A DNA stretch of 64,000 nt from Caballeronia cordobensis. GTDB taxonomy: Bacteria > Pseudomonadota > Gammaproteobacteria > Burkholderiales > Burkholderiaceae. A model generated the notes under the pieces. It ran no database searches, was not told where the DNA came from, and saw only the letters and a program-made list of their open reading frames with translations. A program made the position numbers and the translations under genes. The DNA is taken from the NCBI RefSeq assembly GCF_001544575.2, contig NZ_FCNY02000003.1, positions 124,001 through 188,000 on the forward strand, read 5' to 3'. Positions 54,539-63,417 of this stretch are shown piece after piece; within the stretch, counting starts at the first letter, position 1; the number at the start of each line of letters is the position of its first letter.

Positions 54539-55474
54539 CTAGCGTTGCTTCTTGCGGGCACGCGTGCCGGGCTTGCCGAGACTGTCGCGCAGCGCATTCG
54601 ACAGCGATTTCAGGAACTGATCGACGGCGGGCGGCAGGCGGCGTTCGCGCATCACCGTGACCTGCAATAGACGCTCGTTGAGCAAAGGCTCGTCGATAGG
54701 CGTGGCGACGAGCGTCGGCGGGCCGGGATCGCCTTCGAGCGCGACGGCGCTGCCGAGCGTGATCGCGCCGGTGAGCGCCGCAAAGTGATGCATTGCGCTG
54801 GAGTTGTTGCTCGTCAGCACCGGCTCCAGATGCACGCCGCGCGCCGAACAGCACCAGTCGATGAGCTGACGCACCGTGGTGCCGCGATCGAGCACGGCGG
54901 TGGGGTACTGCAAAATGTCGTCGAGCGTGAGGCTCGCCTTGCCCGCGAGCGGATGCGTCGGCGGCAGCAGCGCGCAGACCGGCGCTTTCACGCTGTATTC
55001 GACGCTCAATGCCGTCGAAGTCGACGTCGAGAACGCGAGGCCCACATCGACTTCGCCGCTCGCCACCCAATGCTCGACCTGTCCCGGCGTACCGGAACGC
55101 ATCACGAAGCGCGTGCGCGGATACGCGCGGTAATGCGCCGCCATCACGCTTGGCAGAAAGCAGCGCGTGAAACCCTCCGTGCAGCCAATGCGCACGATGC
55201 CGCGCCCGAGCGCGTGCATCTCCGAGATTTCATCGAGCACGGCGTCGCCGTCCATCAATGCGCGGCGCGCGTGCTGCACGAGCAGTTGGCCCGCTTCGGT
55301 CAGGATCATGCCGCGCGGCATGCGCTCGAAAAGCGGCGTGCCCGCCTGTTCCTCCAGCTTCGCGATCTGCCGGCTGATGGCCGACACCGCGACGTGCAGG
55401 TGTTCCGACGCCGCCGCGAGCGAGCCCGAGCGCGCAACCTCCACGAAGTATTTGAGTGCGATGCCGTGCAACAC
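54539..55474 (-). CDS. LysR-family transcriptional regulator
   Basis: A 311-residue LysR regulator starting at a GTG at 55474 after GGAAAGG. The HTH occupies about residues 5-62 (GSLAAASEHLHVAVSAISRQI, LFERMPRGMILT), and the effector domain follows. The C-terminus is unusually basic (GTRARKKQR). It is divergent from the M20 peptidase/MHS carrier pair, with a dyad just upstream, and is its probable regulator. Confidence 0.93.
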   Translation of the reverse strand: MLHGIALKYFVEVARSGSLAAASEHLHVAVSAISRQIAKLEEQAGTPLFERMPRGMILTEAGQLLVQHARRALMDGDAVLDEISEMHALGRGIVRIGCTEGFTRCFLPSVMAAHYRAYPRTRFVMRSGTPGQVEHWVASGEVDVGLAFSTSTSTALSVEYSVKAPVCALLPPTHPLAGKASLTLDDILQYPTAVLDRGTTVRQLIDWCCSARGVHLEPVLTSNNSSAMHHFAALTGAITLGSAVALEGDPGPPTLVATPIDEPLLNERLLQVTVMRERRLPPAVDQFLKSLSNALRDSLGKPGTRARKKQR

Positions 55475-55487
55475 GATGCCTTTCCGA

Positions 55488-55508
55488 GCGTTGCCTTTTT
55501 GGCAATGC
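55488..55508. promoter_or_regulatory. Inverted repeat, putative LysR operator
   Basis: GCGTTGCC-TTTTT-GGCAATGC, arms matching in seven of eight positions, 14 bases upstream of the LysR GTG and 84 bases before the M20 gene. It fits a LysR recognition dyad; binding is inferred. Confidence 0.5.
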
Positions 55509-55591
55509 TATCCGCAAAATTTGAAATTGTCGCGAATTTTTGATGTTTCTAGACTGGCCGGAATCGTCAAGACAAACCAGCCGGAGACGTC

Positions 55592-57010
55592 GTGAAAGAA
55601 CCCCAGAACACTCGCGAAACCGCCATCGCCATTGCGTGCAAGGCCTTCGATTCGGGCGCGTTTTACGCGGATTTGCAGCGCCGCGTCGCGTTTCGCACGG
55701 AAAGCCAGAACGGCGCGAATCCCGCGTTGCACGCGTATCTGACCGATGAAGTCAGCGACACGCTCGCGCGACTCGGCTTTACCGCGCGCATCGTGGAGAA
55801 CCCGGTCGCGGGCGGGCCGCCGTTTCTGATCGCCGCGCGTCACGAGTCCGATGACGTGCCGACCGTGCTCACCTATGGTCACGGCGATGTCGTGCGCGGC
55901 TACGACGAGCAATGGCGCGCGGGCCTGAAGCCGTGGGACATCGTCGTCGATGAAGACCGCTGGTACGGACGCGGCACCGCCGACAACAAGGGGCAGCATT
56001 CGGTCAACTTCGCCGCGCTCGCGGCGGCGCTGGAGGCGCGCCAGGGGCGGCTCGGCTACAACGTGAAGGTGATCTTCGAGACCGGCGAGGAAATCGGCTC
56101 GCCGGGGCTGGACGAGGTGTGCGCCGCGCACAAGGACGCACTCGCGGCGGACGTATTCATCGCCTCCGACGGACCGCGCGTCTCCGCCGAGCGCCCGACG
56201 CTCTTTCTCGGCTCGCGCGGCGGCGTGCCGTTCGAACTGACCGTGAACCTGCGCGAAGGCGGGCATCACTCGGGCAACTGGGGCGGCGTGCTGCGCAATC
56301 CGGCAGTCGTGCTGTCGCATGCGCTCGCGAGTCTCGTCGACCGGAACGGACGCATCGCGGTGGAAGGATTGCGCCCGCCGCCGATTTCGCAGGCCGTGCG
56401 CGACGCACTCGCCGATATCGAACTCGGCCGCGACGACAGCTCGCCCGAAATCGATCCGTCATGGGGCGAGCCGGGTCTCACGCCGACCGAACGCGTGATC
56501 GGATGGAACGCGCTCGAAGTGCTCGCGATGAAATCCGGCAACGCCGATGCGCCCGTCAACGCCATTCCGCCTTTCGCGAAAGCGGTGTGCCAGTTGCGCT
56601 TCGTGGTCGGCACGGACTGGGAGAACCTGCAGACGCATCTGGAACGTCACTTCGCCGAACATGGCTTCGCTGAAGTGAAGGTCGAGGCGACGCGCGGCAC
56701 GCCCGCGACGCGTCTCGATCTCGACGATCCGTGGGTGCGCTGGGCGCTCGACTCGATGCGCGCGACGACCGGCAAGAAGCCCGCGCTGCTGCCGAATCTG
56801 GGCGGCACGGTGCCCAACGATGTCTTCGCGAAAACGCTCGGCCTGCCGACGCTTTGGCTGCCGCATTCGTATCCCGCGTGCAATCAGCACGCGCCGAACG
56901 AACACGTGCTGGGTTCCGTGATGCGCGAATCCCTCGGCGTGATGGCGGGCCTCTGGTGGGATCTCGGCGAAACGGGCGCCGCGATTGCCGCCGCGCGCAA
57001 CGCGTATTGA
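55592..57010 (+). CDS. M20-family metallopeptidase/amidohydrolase
   Basis: A 472-residue dizinc hydrolase starting at a GTG after GGAG. Metal ligands: H97 (LTYGHGDVV), D131 (GRGTADNKG), and E166/E167 (FETGEEIGS); the dimerisation domain follows at about 215-340. M20 members cleave dipeptides, N-carbamoyl or N-acyl amino acids. The next gene is an MHS-family importer, so the pair may take up and hydrolyse an amide-type compound under control of the divergent LysR. Confidence 0.92.
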   Translation: MKEPQNTRETAIAIACKAFDSGAFYADLQRRVAFRTESQNGANPALHAYLTDEVSDTLARLGFTARIVENPVAGGPPFLIAARHESDDVPTVLTYGHGDVVRGYDEQWRAGLKPWDIVVDEDRWYGRGTADNKGQHSVNFAALAAALEARQGRLGYNVKVIFETGEEIGSPGLDEVCAAHKDALAADVFIASDGPRVSAERPTLFLGSRGGVPFELTVNLREGGHHSGNWGGVLRNPAVVLSHALASLVDRNGRIAVEGLRPPPISQAVRDALADIELGRDDSSPEIDPSWGEPGLTPTERVIGWNALEVLAMKSGNADAPVNAIPPFAKAVCQLRFVVGTDWENLQTHLERHFAEHGFAEVKVEATRGTPATRLDLDDPWVRWALDSMRATTGKKPALLPNLGGTVPNDVFAKTLGLPTLWLPHSYPACNQHAPNEHVLGSVMRESLGVMAGLWWDLGETGAAIAAARNAY

Positions 57011-57039
57011 TCAACCGTCACTCATGACACGCTGACATC

Positions 57040-58314
57040 ATGAACAAAAAGCCTCTGAGCCTGACGCAAATCGTGCTCGCGACTTCGGTCGGCAACGCGC
57101 TCGAATGGTTCGATATCGCGATTTATGCGTTTTTCGCGGTGTATATCGCGAAGAACTTCTTTCCGGCCGCGAACGAGACGGCCTCGATGCTGCTCACGTT
57201 CGGCTCGTTCGGCGCGTCCTATCTCGTGCGCCCGATCGGCGGGATGGTGCTCGGCGCGTATGCCGACAAGCGCGGGCGCAAGGCGGCGCTGATGATGTCG
57301 GTGGGGCTGATGATGATCGGCACGGCGATCATCGCGGTGATTCCGCCTTATGCGTCGATCGGGCTGCTCGCGCCGGCGGGCGTGTTCATCGCGCGCCTGA
57401 TCCAGGGCTTCTCCGCGGGCGGCGAATTCGGCCCTTCGACGGCGATGCTGATCGAGCACGCACCCGAGCGCCGCGGCTTGCTCGCGAGCTGGCAGTTCGC
57501 CACGCAAGGGCTTGCGACCTTGCTCGCGTCGCTCTTCGGCTTCGCCCTCGCCAAGCTGATGCCCGCCGCGGAGCTTGCCGCATGGGGCTGGCGCATTCCG
57601 TTCTGCTTCGGCTTGCTGATCGGGCCGGCGGGTTTGTTCCTGCGCCGCTATCTCGAAGACGCGGCCGATTACACCGAAGCCGAGCACACGGACACGCCGG
57701 TGCGCGACGTCTTCGCGCGGCAAAAGACCTTGCTGCTGATTTCAATCGGCGCGCTGACGGTCTCGACGGCGGTGAACTATCTGCTGCAGTACGTGCCGAC
57801 GTTCGCGATCCGCGAGTTGCATCTCGATGCGTCGACCGGGTTCGCGGCGAGCACCGTCGCCGGGATCATGCTGACCTTCGTCACGCCGTTCGCGGGCCAT
57901 CTCTCCGACAAGATCGGCCGCGTGAAACAGATGTCGACGGCGGCGCTGCTGCTGTTCGTGACGGGCTATCCGGCGTTCTCGTATGTCGTGTCGCATGTGT
58001 CGGTGGCGGCGCTGTTCGCGCTCGTCGCGTGGCTCGCGCTGTTGAAGGCGATCTACTTCGGCGCGCTGCCGGCGCTGATGTCGGAGATCTTTCCGGTATC
58101 GACACGCGCGACGGGCATGTCGATTGGCTACAACATCGGCGTGACGGTGTTCGGCGGCTTCACGCCCGCGATCATCATCTGGCTCCTGAGCGCGACCGGC
58201 AGCAAGGCGGCGCCGAGCTTCTACATGATGTTCACCGCGGTGATCAGCCTCGCGGCGCTCGCGGCCGTGAGCCGGGGGAAGACGGCCGGGCGGGTTGTGC
58301 AGGTGGCGGCGTGA
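57040..58314 (+). CDS. MFS transporter, metabolite:H+ symporter (MHS) type
   Basis: A 424-residue twelve-span carrier of the MHS family: GNALEWFDIAIYAFFAVYIAKNFF-type first span, GGMVLGAYADKRGRK in the loop and RLIQGFSAGGEFGPS in the fourth span. It lies 29 bases after the M20 gene. Known relatives carry proline, betaine, citrate or dicarboxylates. Confidence 0.93.
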   Translation: MNKKPLSLTQIVLATSVGNALEWFDIAIYAFFAVYIAKNFFPAANETASMLLTFGSFGASYLVRPIGGMVLGAYADKRGRKAALMMSVGLMMIGTAIIAVIPPYASIGLLAPAGVFIARLIQGFSAGGEFGPSTAMLIEHAPERRGLLASWQFATQGLATLLASLFGFALAKLMPAAELAAWGWRIPFCFGLLIGPAGLFLRRYLEDAADYTEAEHTDTPVRDVFARQKTLLLISIGALTVSTAVNYLLQYVPTFAIRELHLDASTGFAASTVAGIMLTFVTPFAGHLSDKIGRVKQMSTAALLLFVTGYPAFSYVVSHVSVAALFALVAWLALLKAIYFGALPALMSEIFPVSTRATGMSIGYNIGVTVFGGFTPAIIIWLLSATGSKAAPSFYMMFTAVISLAALAAVSRGKTAGRVVQVAA

Positions 58315-58340
58315 TGCGTTGCTGAAGAAAATCTCGAACA

Positions 58341-58360
58341 CGCGCCCGATCTCGGGCGCG
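58341..58360. repeat. Perfect palindrome CGCGCCCGA-TC-TCGGGCGCG
   Basis: Nine-bp arms with a two-base centre, 27 bases after the MHS carrier stop. No T run follows, so it is not a standard intrinsic terminator; it could stall polymerase with Rho or be a binding site. Confidence 0.5.
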
Positions 58361-58581
58361 CCTGCCATTCTCGGCCGCGAACCGCTCTCCATCCACAGCG
58401 CCATGTGAGATTTTGGCGAAGAAATACCCCTCTCTGCACCAGCTATCGGTGATTTTATCGCCTCACCCTGTGAGAAAAAATCGACCGATTTCCACGTTTC
58501 CCCCTATGTCTTGCCTCCGTCGCGCGATGGTCTACTCATCCCACAAGTTGACCACACCCGTGCGCACCGTCTGGAGGAGAC

Positions 58582-59928
58582 ATGAACGTTGCAGATACGC
58601 AGTCCGTCGAGCGATCGGCGATCAGGAAGGTGTCGTGGCGGCTCGTGCCGTTCGTCGCGCTGATGTTCTTCATCAACTTTCTCGACCGGACCGCGATCTC
58701 CTTCGCCGGGCCGAACGGGATGACCAAGGATCTCGGTCTTACCGCCGCGCAGTTCGGCCTCGCGGCGGGCGTGTTCTTCATCGGCTATATCGTGCTGGAG
58801 ATTCCCAGCAATCTCGCGCTGCACAAGTTCGGCGCGCGCCGCTGGCTCGCGCGCATCATGGTGACGTGGGGCGTCGTCGCGCTGCTCTTCACGTGGGTCA
58901 GCAGCATCGGCGGGCTCTATACCCTGCGCTTTCTGCTCGGCGTCGCTGAAGCGGGCTTCTTTCCCGGCGCGATTCTCTTTCTCAGCATGTGGGTGCCGGC
59001 GAAGCATCGCAGCCATATCCTCGCGCTGTTCTATCTCGCGCAGCCGCTCACCATCGTCATCGGTGCGCCGCTCGCTGCGCTTCTCATCGAAGCGCACGGC
59101 CTCTTCGGTCTCGCCGGCTGGCGCATCATGTTCTTCGGCGTCGCGATTCCGGCGATTCTGGTCGGCGTGATCGCGTGGTTCTATCTGACCGACAAACCCG
59201 CCGACGCCAAATGGCTCACGCCCGCCGAACGCGACTGGCTGACCACGCGCCTCGAAGAAGAGGACCGCGCGAAGGGCGCATCGGGCGCACGCGGCCACGG
59301 CAATCCAATGGCCGCGCTGATGAGCGGCCGCGTCTGGCTCTTCGCGCTGATGTACTTCGGCCTGATCTACGGCCTCTATGCGCTCGCGTTCTTCCTGCCG
59401 ACGATCATCGGCGGCTTCGAGACGCGCTTCGGCACGCACTTCAACGTGTTCCAGAAGGGCTTGATCACCGCGGTTCCGTATCTGCCCGCCGCCTTCGCGC
59501 TGTTCCTCTGGAGCCGCGGTGCGACCAAGCGCGGCGTGCGCTCGTGGCATATCGCAGTGCCCGCGCTCGTCGGCGCGGTGAGCGTGCCGCTCGCGCTGCA
59601 GATGGGCTCGCCCGCCGCGACCATCGCGGTGATCACGGTGACGGCCTGCGCGATCTTCTCCGCGCTGCCGAATTTCTGGGCGCTGCCGGCGCGTTTCCTG
59701 TCGGGCGCGGCGGCCGCCGCGGGCATCGCGCTCATCAACACGGTCGGCAATCTCGCGGGTTTCGTCGCGCCGTATATCACCGGCATGGCGAAGGACATGA
59801 CCGGCTCGTATCAACTGCCGATGCTGATCGTCGGCGCCATGATGCTGATGTCGGCCGCGCTCGCCTTCGCGATCGGACGCACGAGCCAGGAACGCGCGCC
59901 CGACGCCGTCGCGGCGAACGCACATTGA
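58582..59928 (+). CDS. MFS transporter, ACS family (putative D-apionate importer)
   Basis: A 448-residue twelve-span carrier with GGAGGAGA before the ATG. NFLDRTAISFAGPNG after the first span and GVAEAGFFPGAILFLSMW are ACS-family features. It is the first gene of the cluster with apnO-, oiaX- and oiaK-like genes, 28 bases ahead of the first, so it probably imports the sugar acid they degrade (inference). Confidence 0.92.
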   Translation: MNVADTQSVERSAIRKVSWRLVPFVALMFFINFLDRTAISFAGPNGMTKDLGLTAAQFGLAAGVFFIGYIVLEIPSNLALHKFGARRWLARIMVTWGVVALLFTWVSSIGGLYTLRFLLGVAEAGFFPGAILFLSMWVPAKHRSHILALFYLAQPLTIVIGAPLAALLIEAHGLFGLAGWRIMFFGVAIPAILVGVIAWFYLTDKPADAKWLTPAERDWLTTRLEEEDRAKGASGARGHGNPMAALMSGRVWLFALMYFGLIYGLYALAFFLPTIIGGFETRFGTHFNVFQKGLITAVPYLPAAFALFLWSRGATKRGVRSWHIAVPALVGAVSVPLALQMGSPAATIAVITVTACAIFSALPNFWALPARFLSGAAAAAGIALINTVGNLAGFVAPYITGMAKDMTGSYQLPMLIVGAMMLMSAALAFAIGRTSQERAPDAVAANAH

Positions 59929-59956
59929 ACGTCAACCTCACACCGGAGTCATCGAC

Positions 59957-60787
59957 ATGAAGGAAAAGATCGCGTTGTTCGGCGCAGGCGGCAAGATGGG
60001 CGTGCGCCTGTCGAGCAATCTGCTGAAATCGGATTATCGCGTCGGGCACGTGGAGCCGGGCGCGGCCGGGCAGAAGCGCCTGAAGGACGAACTCGGCATC
60101 GATGTCGTATCCGCCGATGCCGCCATCGACGGCGCCGACGTCGTCATTCTCGCCGTGCCCGATACGCTCATCGGCAAGCTTTCGCACGAGATCGCGCCGA
60201 AGCTCAGGCCCGGCACGATGGTCATGACGCTCGACGCCGCCGCGCCGTTCGCGGGCCATCTTCCGGACCGCAAGGATCTGACCTACTTCGTCGCGCATCC
60301 GTGCCATCCGGTCATCTTCAACTACGACCTCGACGAAAAATCGCTGCACGATCACTTCGGCGGCGCGCATGCGAAGCAGTCGATCGTCAGCGCGTTGATG
60401 CAAGGCCCGGAGGACGCGTTCGATCTCGGCGAGGCCGTCGCGAAAGTGATCTACGCGCCGATTCTGCGTTCGTATCGGCTGACGGTCGATCAGATGGCGA
60501 TTCTGGAGCCGGGCCTCTCGGAGACGATCTGCGCCACGCTGCTCTACGTGATGCGCGAAGCGATGGACGAGACCATCAAGCGCGGCGTGCCCGAACAGGC
60601 CGCGCGCGACTTCCTGCTCGGTCACATGAACATTCTCGGCGCGGTGATTTTCAACGAGATTCCCGGCGCGTTCTCCGATGCCTGCAACAAGGCGATCGAG
60701 TTCGGCAAGCCGCGTCTCATGCGCGACGACTGGAAGAACGTGTTCGACCGCGAAGAGATCGCGGAAAGCATTCGCCGGATCACGTGA
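59957..60787 (+). CDS. apnO: D-apionate oxidoisomerase-like NAD(P)-binding protein
   Basis: A 276-residue protein with an N-terminal Rossmann motif LFGAGGKMGVR (residues 6-16), ILAVPDTLIGKL near residue 65, HPCHPVIFN near residue 115 and a C-terminal helical domain of the phosphogluconate-dehydrogenase-C type (RDFLLGHMNILGAVIFNE). D-apionate oxidoisomerase (ApnO) is known from this family and is found with OiaX and OiaK, as here. It would convert D-apionate to 3-oxo-isoapionate with NAD. The assignment rests on the conserved trio rather than on unique residues. Confidence 0.82.
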   Translation: MKEKIALFGAGGKMGVRLSSNLLKSDYRVGHVEPGAAGQKRLKDELGIDVVSADAAIDGADVVILAVPDTLIGKLSHEIAPKLRPGTMVMTLDAAAPFAGHLPDRKDLTYFVAHPCHPVIFNYDLDEKSLHDHFGGAHAKQSIVSALMQGPEDAFDLGEAVAKVIYAPILRSYRLTVDQMAILEPGLSETICATLLYVMREAMDETIKRGVPEQAARDFLLGHMNILGAVIFNEIPGAFSDACNKAIEFGKPRLMRDDWKNVFDREEIAESIRRIT

Positions 60788-60808
60788 GCGCCAACCGATT
60801 TTGAGGAC

Positions 60809-62059
60809 ATGACCGTGACAGAACGCATCCACGCCACTTACTGGCTCGAAACCGGCGTCGACCCGCGCACTGCCGCCGAGACGATCGCGGGCGAGCAGTC
60901 GAGCGGCACCTTTATCGCGCTGCCCAACGAAACGCCCGAACTCAAGGCGCGCTCGGGCGCGCGCGTCGAGCGGCTCGACGTGCTGGACCATAGCGAAACG
61001 CCGAGTCTCGCGGGCGGCGCCGAGTCGAAGTGCTATACGCAATGCACGCTCGAACTGTCGTGGCCGATCGAAAATTTCGGGCCGTCGCTGCCGAATCTCA
61101 TGTCGACGATCGCGGGCAATCTGTTCGAGTTGCGCCAGGTCTCGGGCCTGCGGCTCACGGGTCTGCGCCTGCCCGATTCGTTCGCGAAGGCGTATCCGGG
61201 CCCCGCGTTCGGCATCGAAGGCACGCGCAAGCTCTCGGGCGTGACGCACGGGCCGCTCATCGGCACGATCATCAAGCCGAGCGTCGGTTTGTCGCCGCAG
61301 GAGACCGCCGAGCAGGTGAAGGCGCTGGTCGCGGGCGGCATCGATTTCATCAAGGACGACGAATTGCAGGCCGACGGCTCGCATTGCCCGTTCGACGAAC
61401 GCGTGCGCGCGGTGATGCGCGTCGTCAACGATCACGCCGAGCGCACCGGCAAGAAGGTGATGGTCGCGTTCAACGTGACGGGCGATCTCGATCAGATGAA
61501 GCGCCGCCACGATCTCGTGCTCGAACAGGGCGGCGCCTGCGTGATGGCGGTGCTTAATTCGATCGGGCTCGTCGGCATGCACGAATTGCGCAAGCATAGC
61601 CAGATGCCGATTCACGCGCATCGCGCGGGCTGGGGTTATCTGACGCGCAGCGAAGCGCTCGGCTGGGACTACGCGCCGTGGCAGATGCTGTGGCGTCTCG
61701 CGGGCGCGGATCATCTGCATGTGAACGGCCTGCGCAACAAGTTCAGCGAATCGGATGAAAGCGTGATTGCGGCGGCGCGCGCCGTGCTTTCGCCGGTGAT
61801 GGACGCCGCGCCGCTCACCGCCATGCCCGTCTTCAGCTCCGGCCAGACCGGCTTGCAGGCGGCGGACACGTATGCGGCGATCGGCTGCGCGGACTTGATC
61901 CATACGGCGGGCGGCGGCATCTTCGGGCATCCGGGCGGCGTCGCGGCGGGCGTCGAGGCGCTGCGCGAGGCCTGGGTCGCGGCCATGGAAGGCGTGCCGC
62001 TCGCGCGTCATGCCGAGCGCAATCCCGCGCTCAAGGCCGCGCTGGAGTTCTGGAAATGA
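60809..62059 (+). CDS. oiaX: RuBisCO-like protein, 3-oxo-isoapionate-4-phosphate transcarboxylase/decarboxylase type
   Basis: A 416-residue form IV RuBisCO-like protein. The metal-binding KDDE is retained at K182-D183-D184-E185 (GGIDFIKDDE), the phosphate loops GTIIKPSVG (residues 152-160) and GGGIFGHPGG (368-377) are present, and H271 (IHAHRAG) and H304 (DHLHVNG) match RuBisCO His positions. KPSVG replaces KPKLG, losing Lys177, and the loop-6 Lys334 motif is absent, so it cannot be a carboxylating RuBisCO. With ApnO- and OiaK-like neighbours it fits OiaX, which acts on 3-oxo-isoapionate 4-phosphate to yield L-erythrulose 1-phosphate. It follows apnO by 21 bases. Confidence 0.85.
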   Translation: MTVTERIHATYWLETGVDPRTAAETIAGEQSSGTFIALPNETPELKARSGARVERLDVLDHSETPSLAGGAESKCYTQCTLELSWPIENFGPSLPNLMSTIAGNLFELRQVSGLRLTGLRLPDSFAKAYPGPAFGIEGTRKLSGVTHGPLIGTIIKPSVGLSPQETAEQVKALVAGGIDFIKDDELQADGSHCPFDERVRAVMRVVNDHAERTGKKVMVAFNVTGDLDQMKRRHDLVLEQGGACVMAVLNSIGLVGMHELRKHSQMPIHAHRAGWGYLTRSEALGWDYAPWQMLWRLAGADHLHVNGLRNKFSESDESVIAAARAVLSPVMDAAPLTAMPVFSSGQTGLQAADTYAAIGCADLIHTAGGGIFGHPGGVAAGVEALREAWVAAMEGVPLARHAERNPALKAALEFWK

Positions 62060-63411
62060 CCGACGACGGTTTGCTGCTCGCATACTACGGCGACGATTTC
62101 ACCGGCTCCACCGACGCGATGGAAGCGATGACCGCCGCCGGCGTGCCGACGCTGCTGTGCCTGCAAACGCCCACGCCCGAACTGCTCGCGCGCTTTCCCG
62201 GCGTGCGCTGCGTGGGCCTCGCGGGATCGTCGCGCGGGCGCAGTCCGCAATGGATGGACGACGAATTGCCGCGCGCCTTCGCGAGCCTTGCCGCGCTGGG
62301 CGCGCCGATTCTGCAATACAAGGTCTGCTCGACCTTCGATTCATCGCCGCAGACCGGATCGATCGGGCGCGCGATCGATATCGGTGTCACACACATGCGC
62401 GGCGCGTGGTCGCCGATGATCGTCGGCGCGCCGCGTCTGAAGCGTTATCAGGCGTTCGGCAATCTGTTCGCGGCGGTCGATGGCGCGGGCTATCGGCTGG
62501 ACCGTCATCCGACCATGTCGCGCCATCCCGTCACGCCGATGCACGAAGCGGATCTGCGCGTGCATCTGGGCCGGCAGACGCAGCGGCGCATCGGCCTGAT
62601 CGATTTCGTGCAGTCGCGTTCGGGCGATGTGCGCGAACGCCTTGATTCGCTCTTGAACGACGACACCCCCGTCGTCCTGATCGACGTGCTCGACGACGAA
62701 ACGCTCGCCGCCGCCGGCAAGCTGGTGTGGGAAGCGCGCGGCGAGGGCGTGTTCACGGCGTCGTCGTCGGGATTGCAATATGCGCTCGCGGCGCACTGGC
62801 GCGCGTGCGGTCTCGTGCCGCCGACGCCGGGCCTCGCCGCGGCGCGCGCCGTCGATGTGATCGCGGCCGTCAGCGGAAGCTGTTCGCCGGTGACGGCGCA
62901 GCAGATTCGCTGGGCGCGCGAGAACGGCTTTTGCGTCGAGCGCCTCGACTTGCGCCGCGCGCTCGATGCGCAGTCGCGCGAAGAAGAGATCGAGCGCGTC
63001 GCCGGCATCGCGGCAGAGGCCGTGCGCGCGGGCCGAAGCCCGCTGATCTTCAGCGCGGAAGGCCCCGACGATCCCGATGTGCTCGCCTTCGACGACATCG
63101 CCGCCAACGCACAGCTCTCGCGTGCCGAAGCCGCGCGCCGCGTCGGCGAAACGCTTGCGGACGTCATGCGCCGGCTGCTCGATCGCACGCCTGTGCGGCG
63201 CGTGGTCGTCGCGGGCGGCGACAGTTCGGGCGAAGTCGCGAGCAGGCTCGGCATCGCGGCGCTGAGCGTCGCGGCGGGCATGGCGCCGGGCGCGCCGCTG
63301 TGCCGAGCATGGTCGGACGATCCCGCGCGCGACGGGCTCGAAATCGTGCTCAAAGGCGGGCAGATCGGCGGCGTGTCGTTCTTCGGAACGGTGCGCGACG
63401 GCGCTCCGTGA
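62056..63411 (+). CDS. oiaK: DUF1537 four-carbon-acid-sugar kinase family, 3-oxo-isoapionate kinase-like
   Basis: A 451-residue two-domain kinase whose ATG overlaps the RuBisCO-like gene stop. N-domain: YYGDDFTGSTDAMEAM at residues 11-26, substrate-binding YKVCSTFDSSPQTGSIG near 90-106. C-domain: VSGSCSPVTAQQIRWA near 275, VVAGGDSSGEVASRLG near 398 and LKGGQIGGVSFF for nucleotide binding. DUF1537 proteins phosphorylate sugar acids; in this trio it should phosphorylate 3-oxo-isoapionate at O4. The tight overlap supports one operon. Confidence 0.86.
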   Translation: MTDDGLLLAYYGDDFTGSTDAMEAMTAAGVPTLLCLQTPTPELLARFPGVRCVGLAGSSRGRSPQWMDDELPRAFASLAALGAPILQYKVCSTFDSSPQTGSIGRAIDIGVTHMRGAWSPMIVGAPRLKRYQAFGNLFAAVDGAGYRLDRHPTMSRHPVTPMHEADLRVHLGRQTQRRIGLIDFVQSRSGDVRERLDSLLNDDTPVVLIDVLDDETLAAAGKLVWEARGEGVFTASSSGLQYALAAHWRACGLVPPTPGLAAARAVDVIAAVSGSCSPVTAQQIRWARENGFCVERLDLRRALDAQSREEEIERVAGIAAEAVRAGRSPLIFSAEGPDDPDVLAFDDIAANAQLSRAEAARRVGETLADVMRRLLDRTPVRRVVVAGGDSSGEVASRLGIAALSVAAGMAPGAPLCRAWSDDPARDGLEIVLKGGQIGGVSFFGTVRDGAP

Positions 63412-63417
63412 TTCTGC

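Noticed and set aside
60809..62059. A carboxylating RuBisCO
   Set aside because: The KPKLG Lys and the loop-6 Lys334 are missing and no small subunit or phosphoribulokinase is nearby, so a RuBisCO-like catabolic protein is the better reading.
59777..62083. A 768-codon open frame on the minus strand across the apnO/oiaX genes
   Set aside because: The plus strand encodes a RuBisCO-like protein with KDDE and phosphate loops. The opposite frame is low-complexity Arg/Asp/Ala without recognisable motifs.
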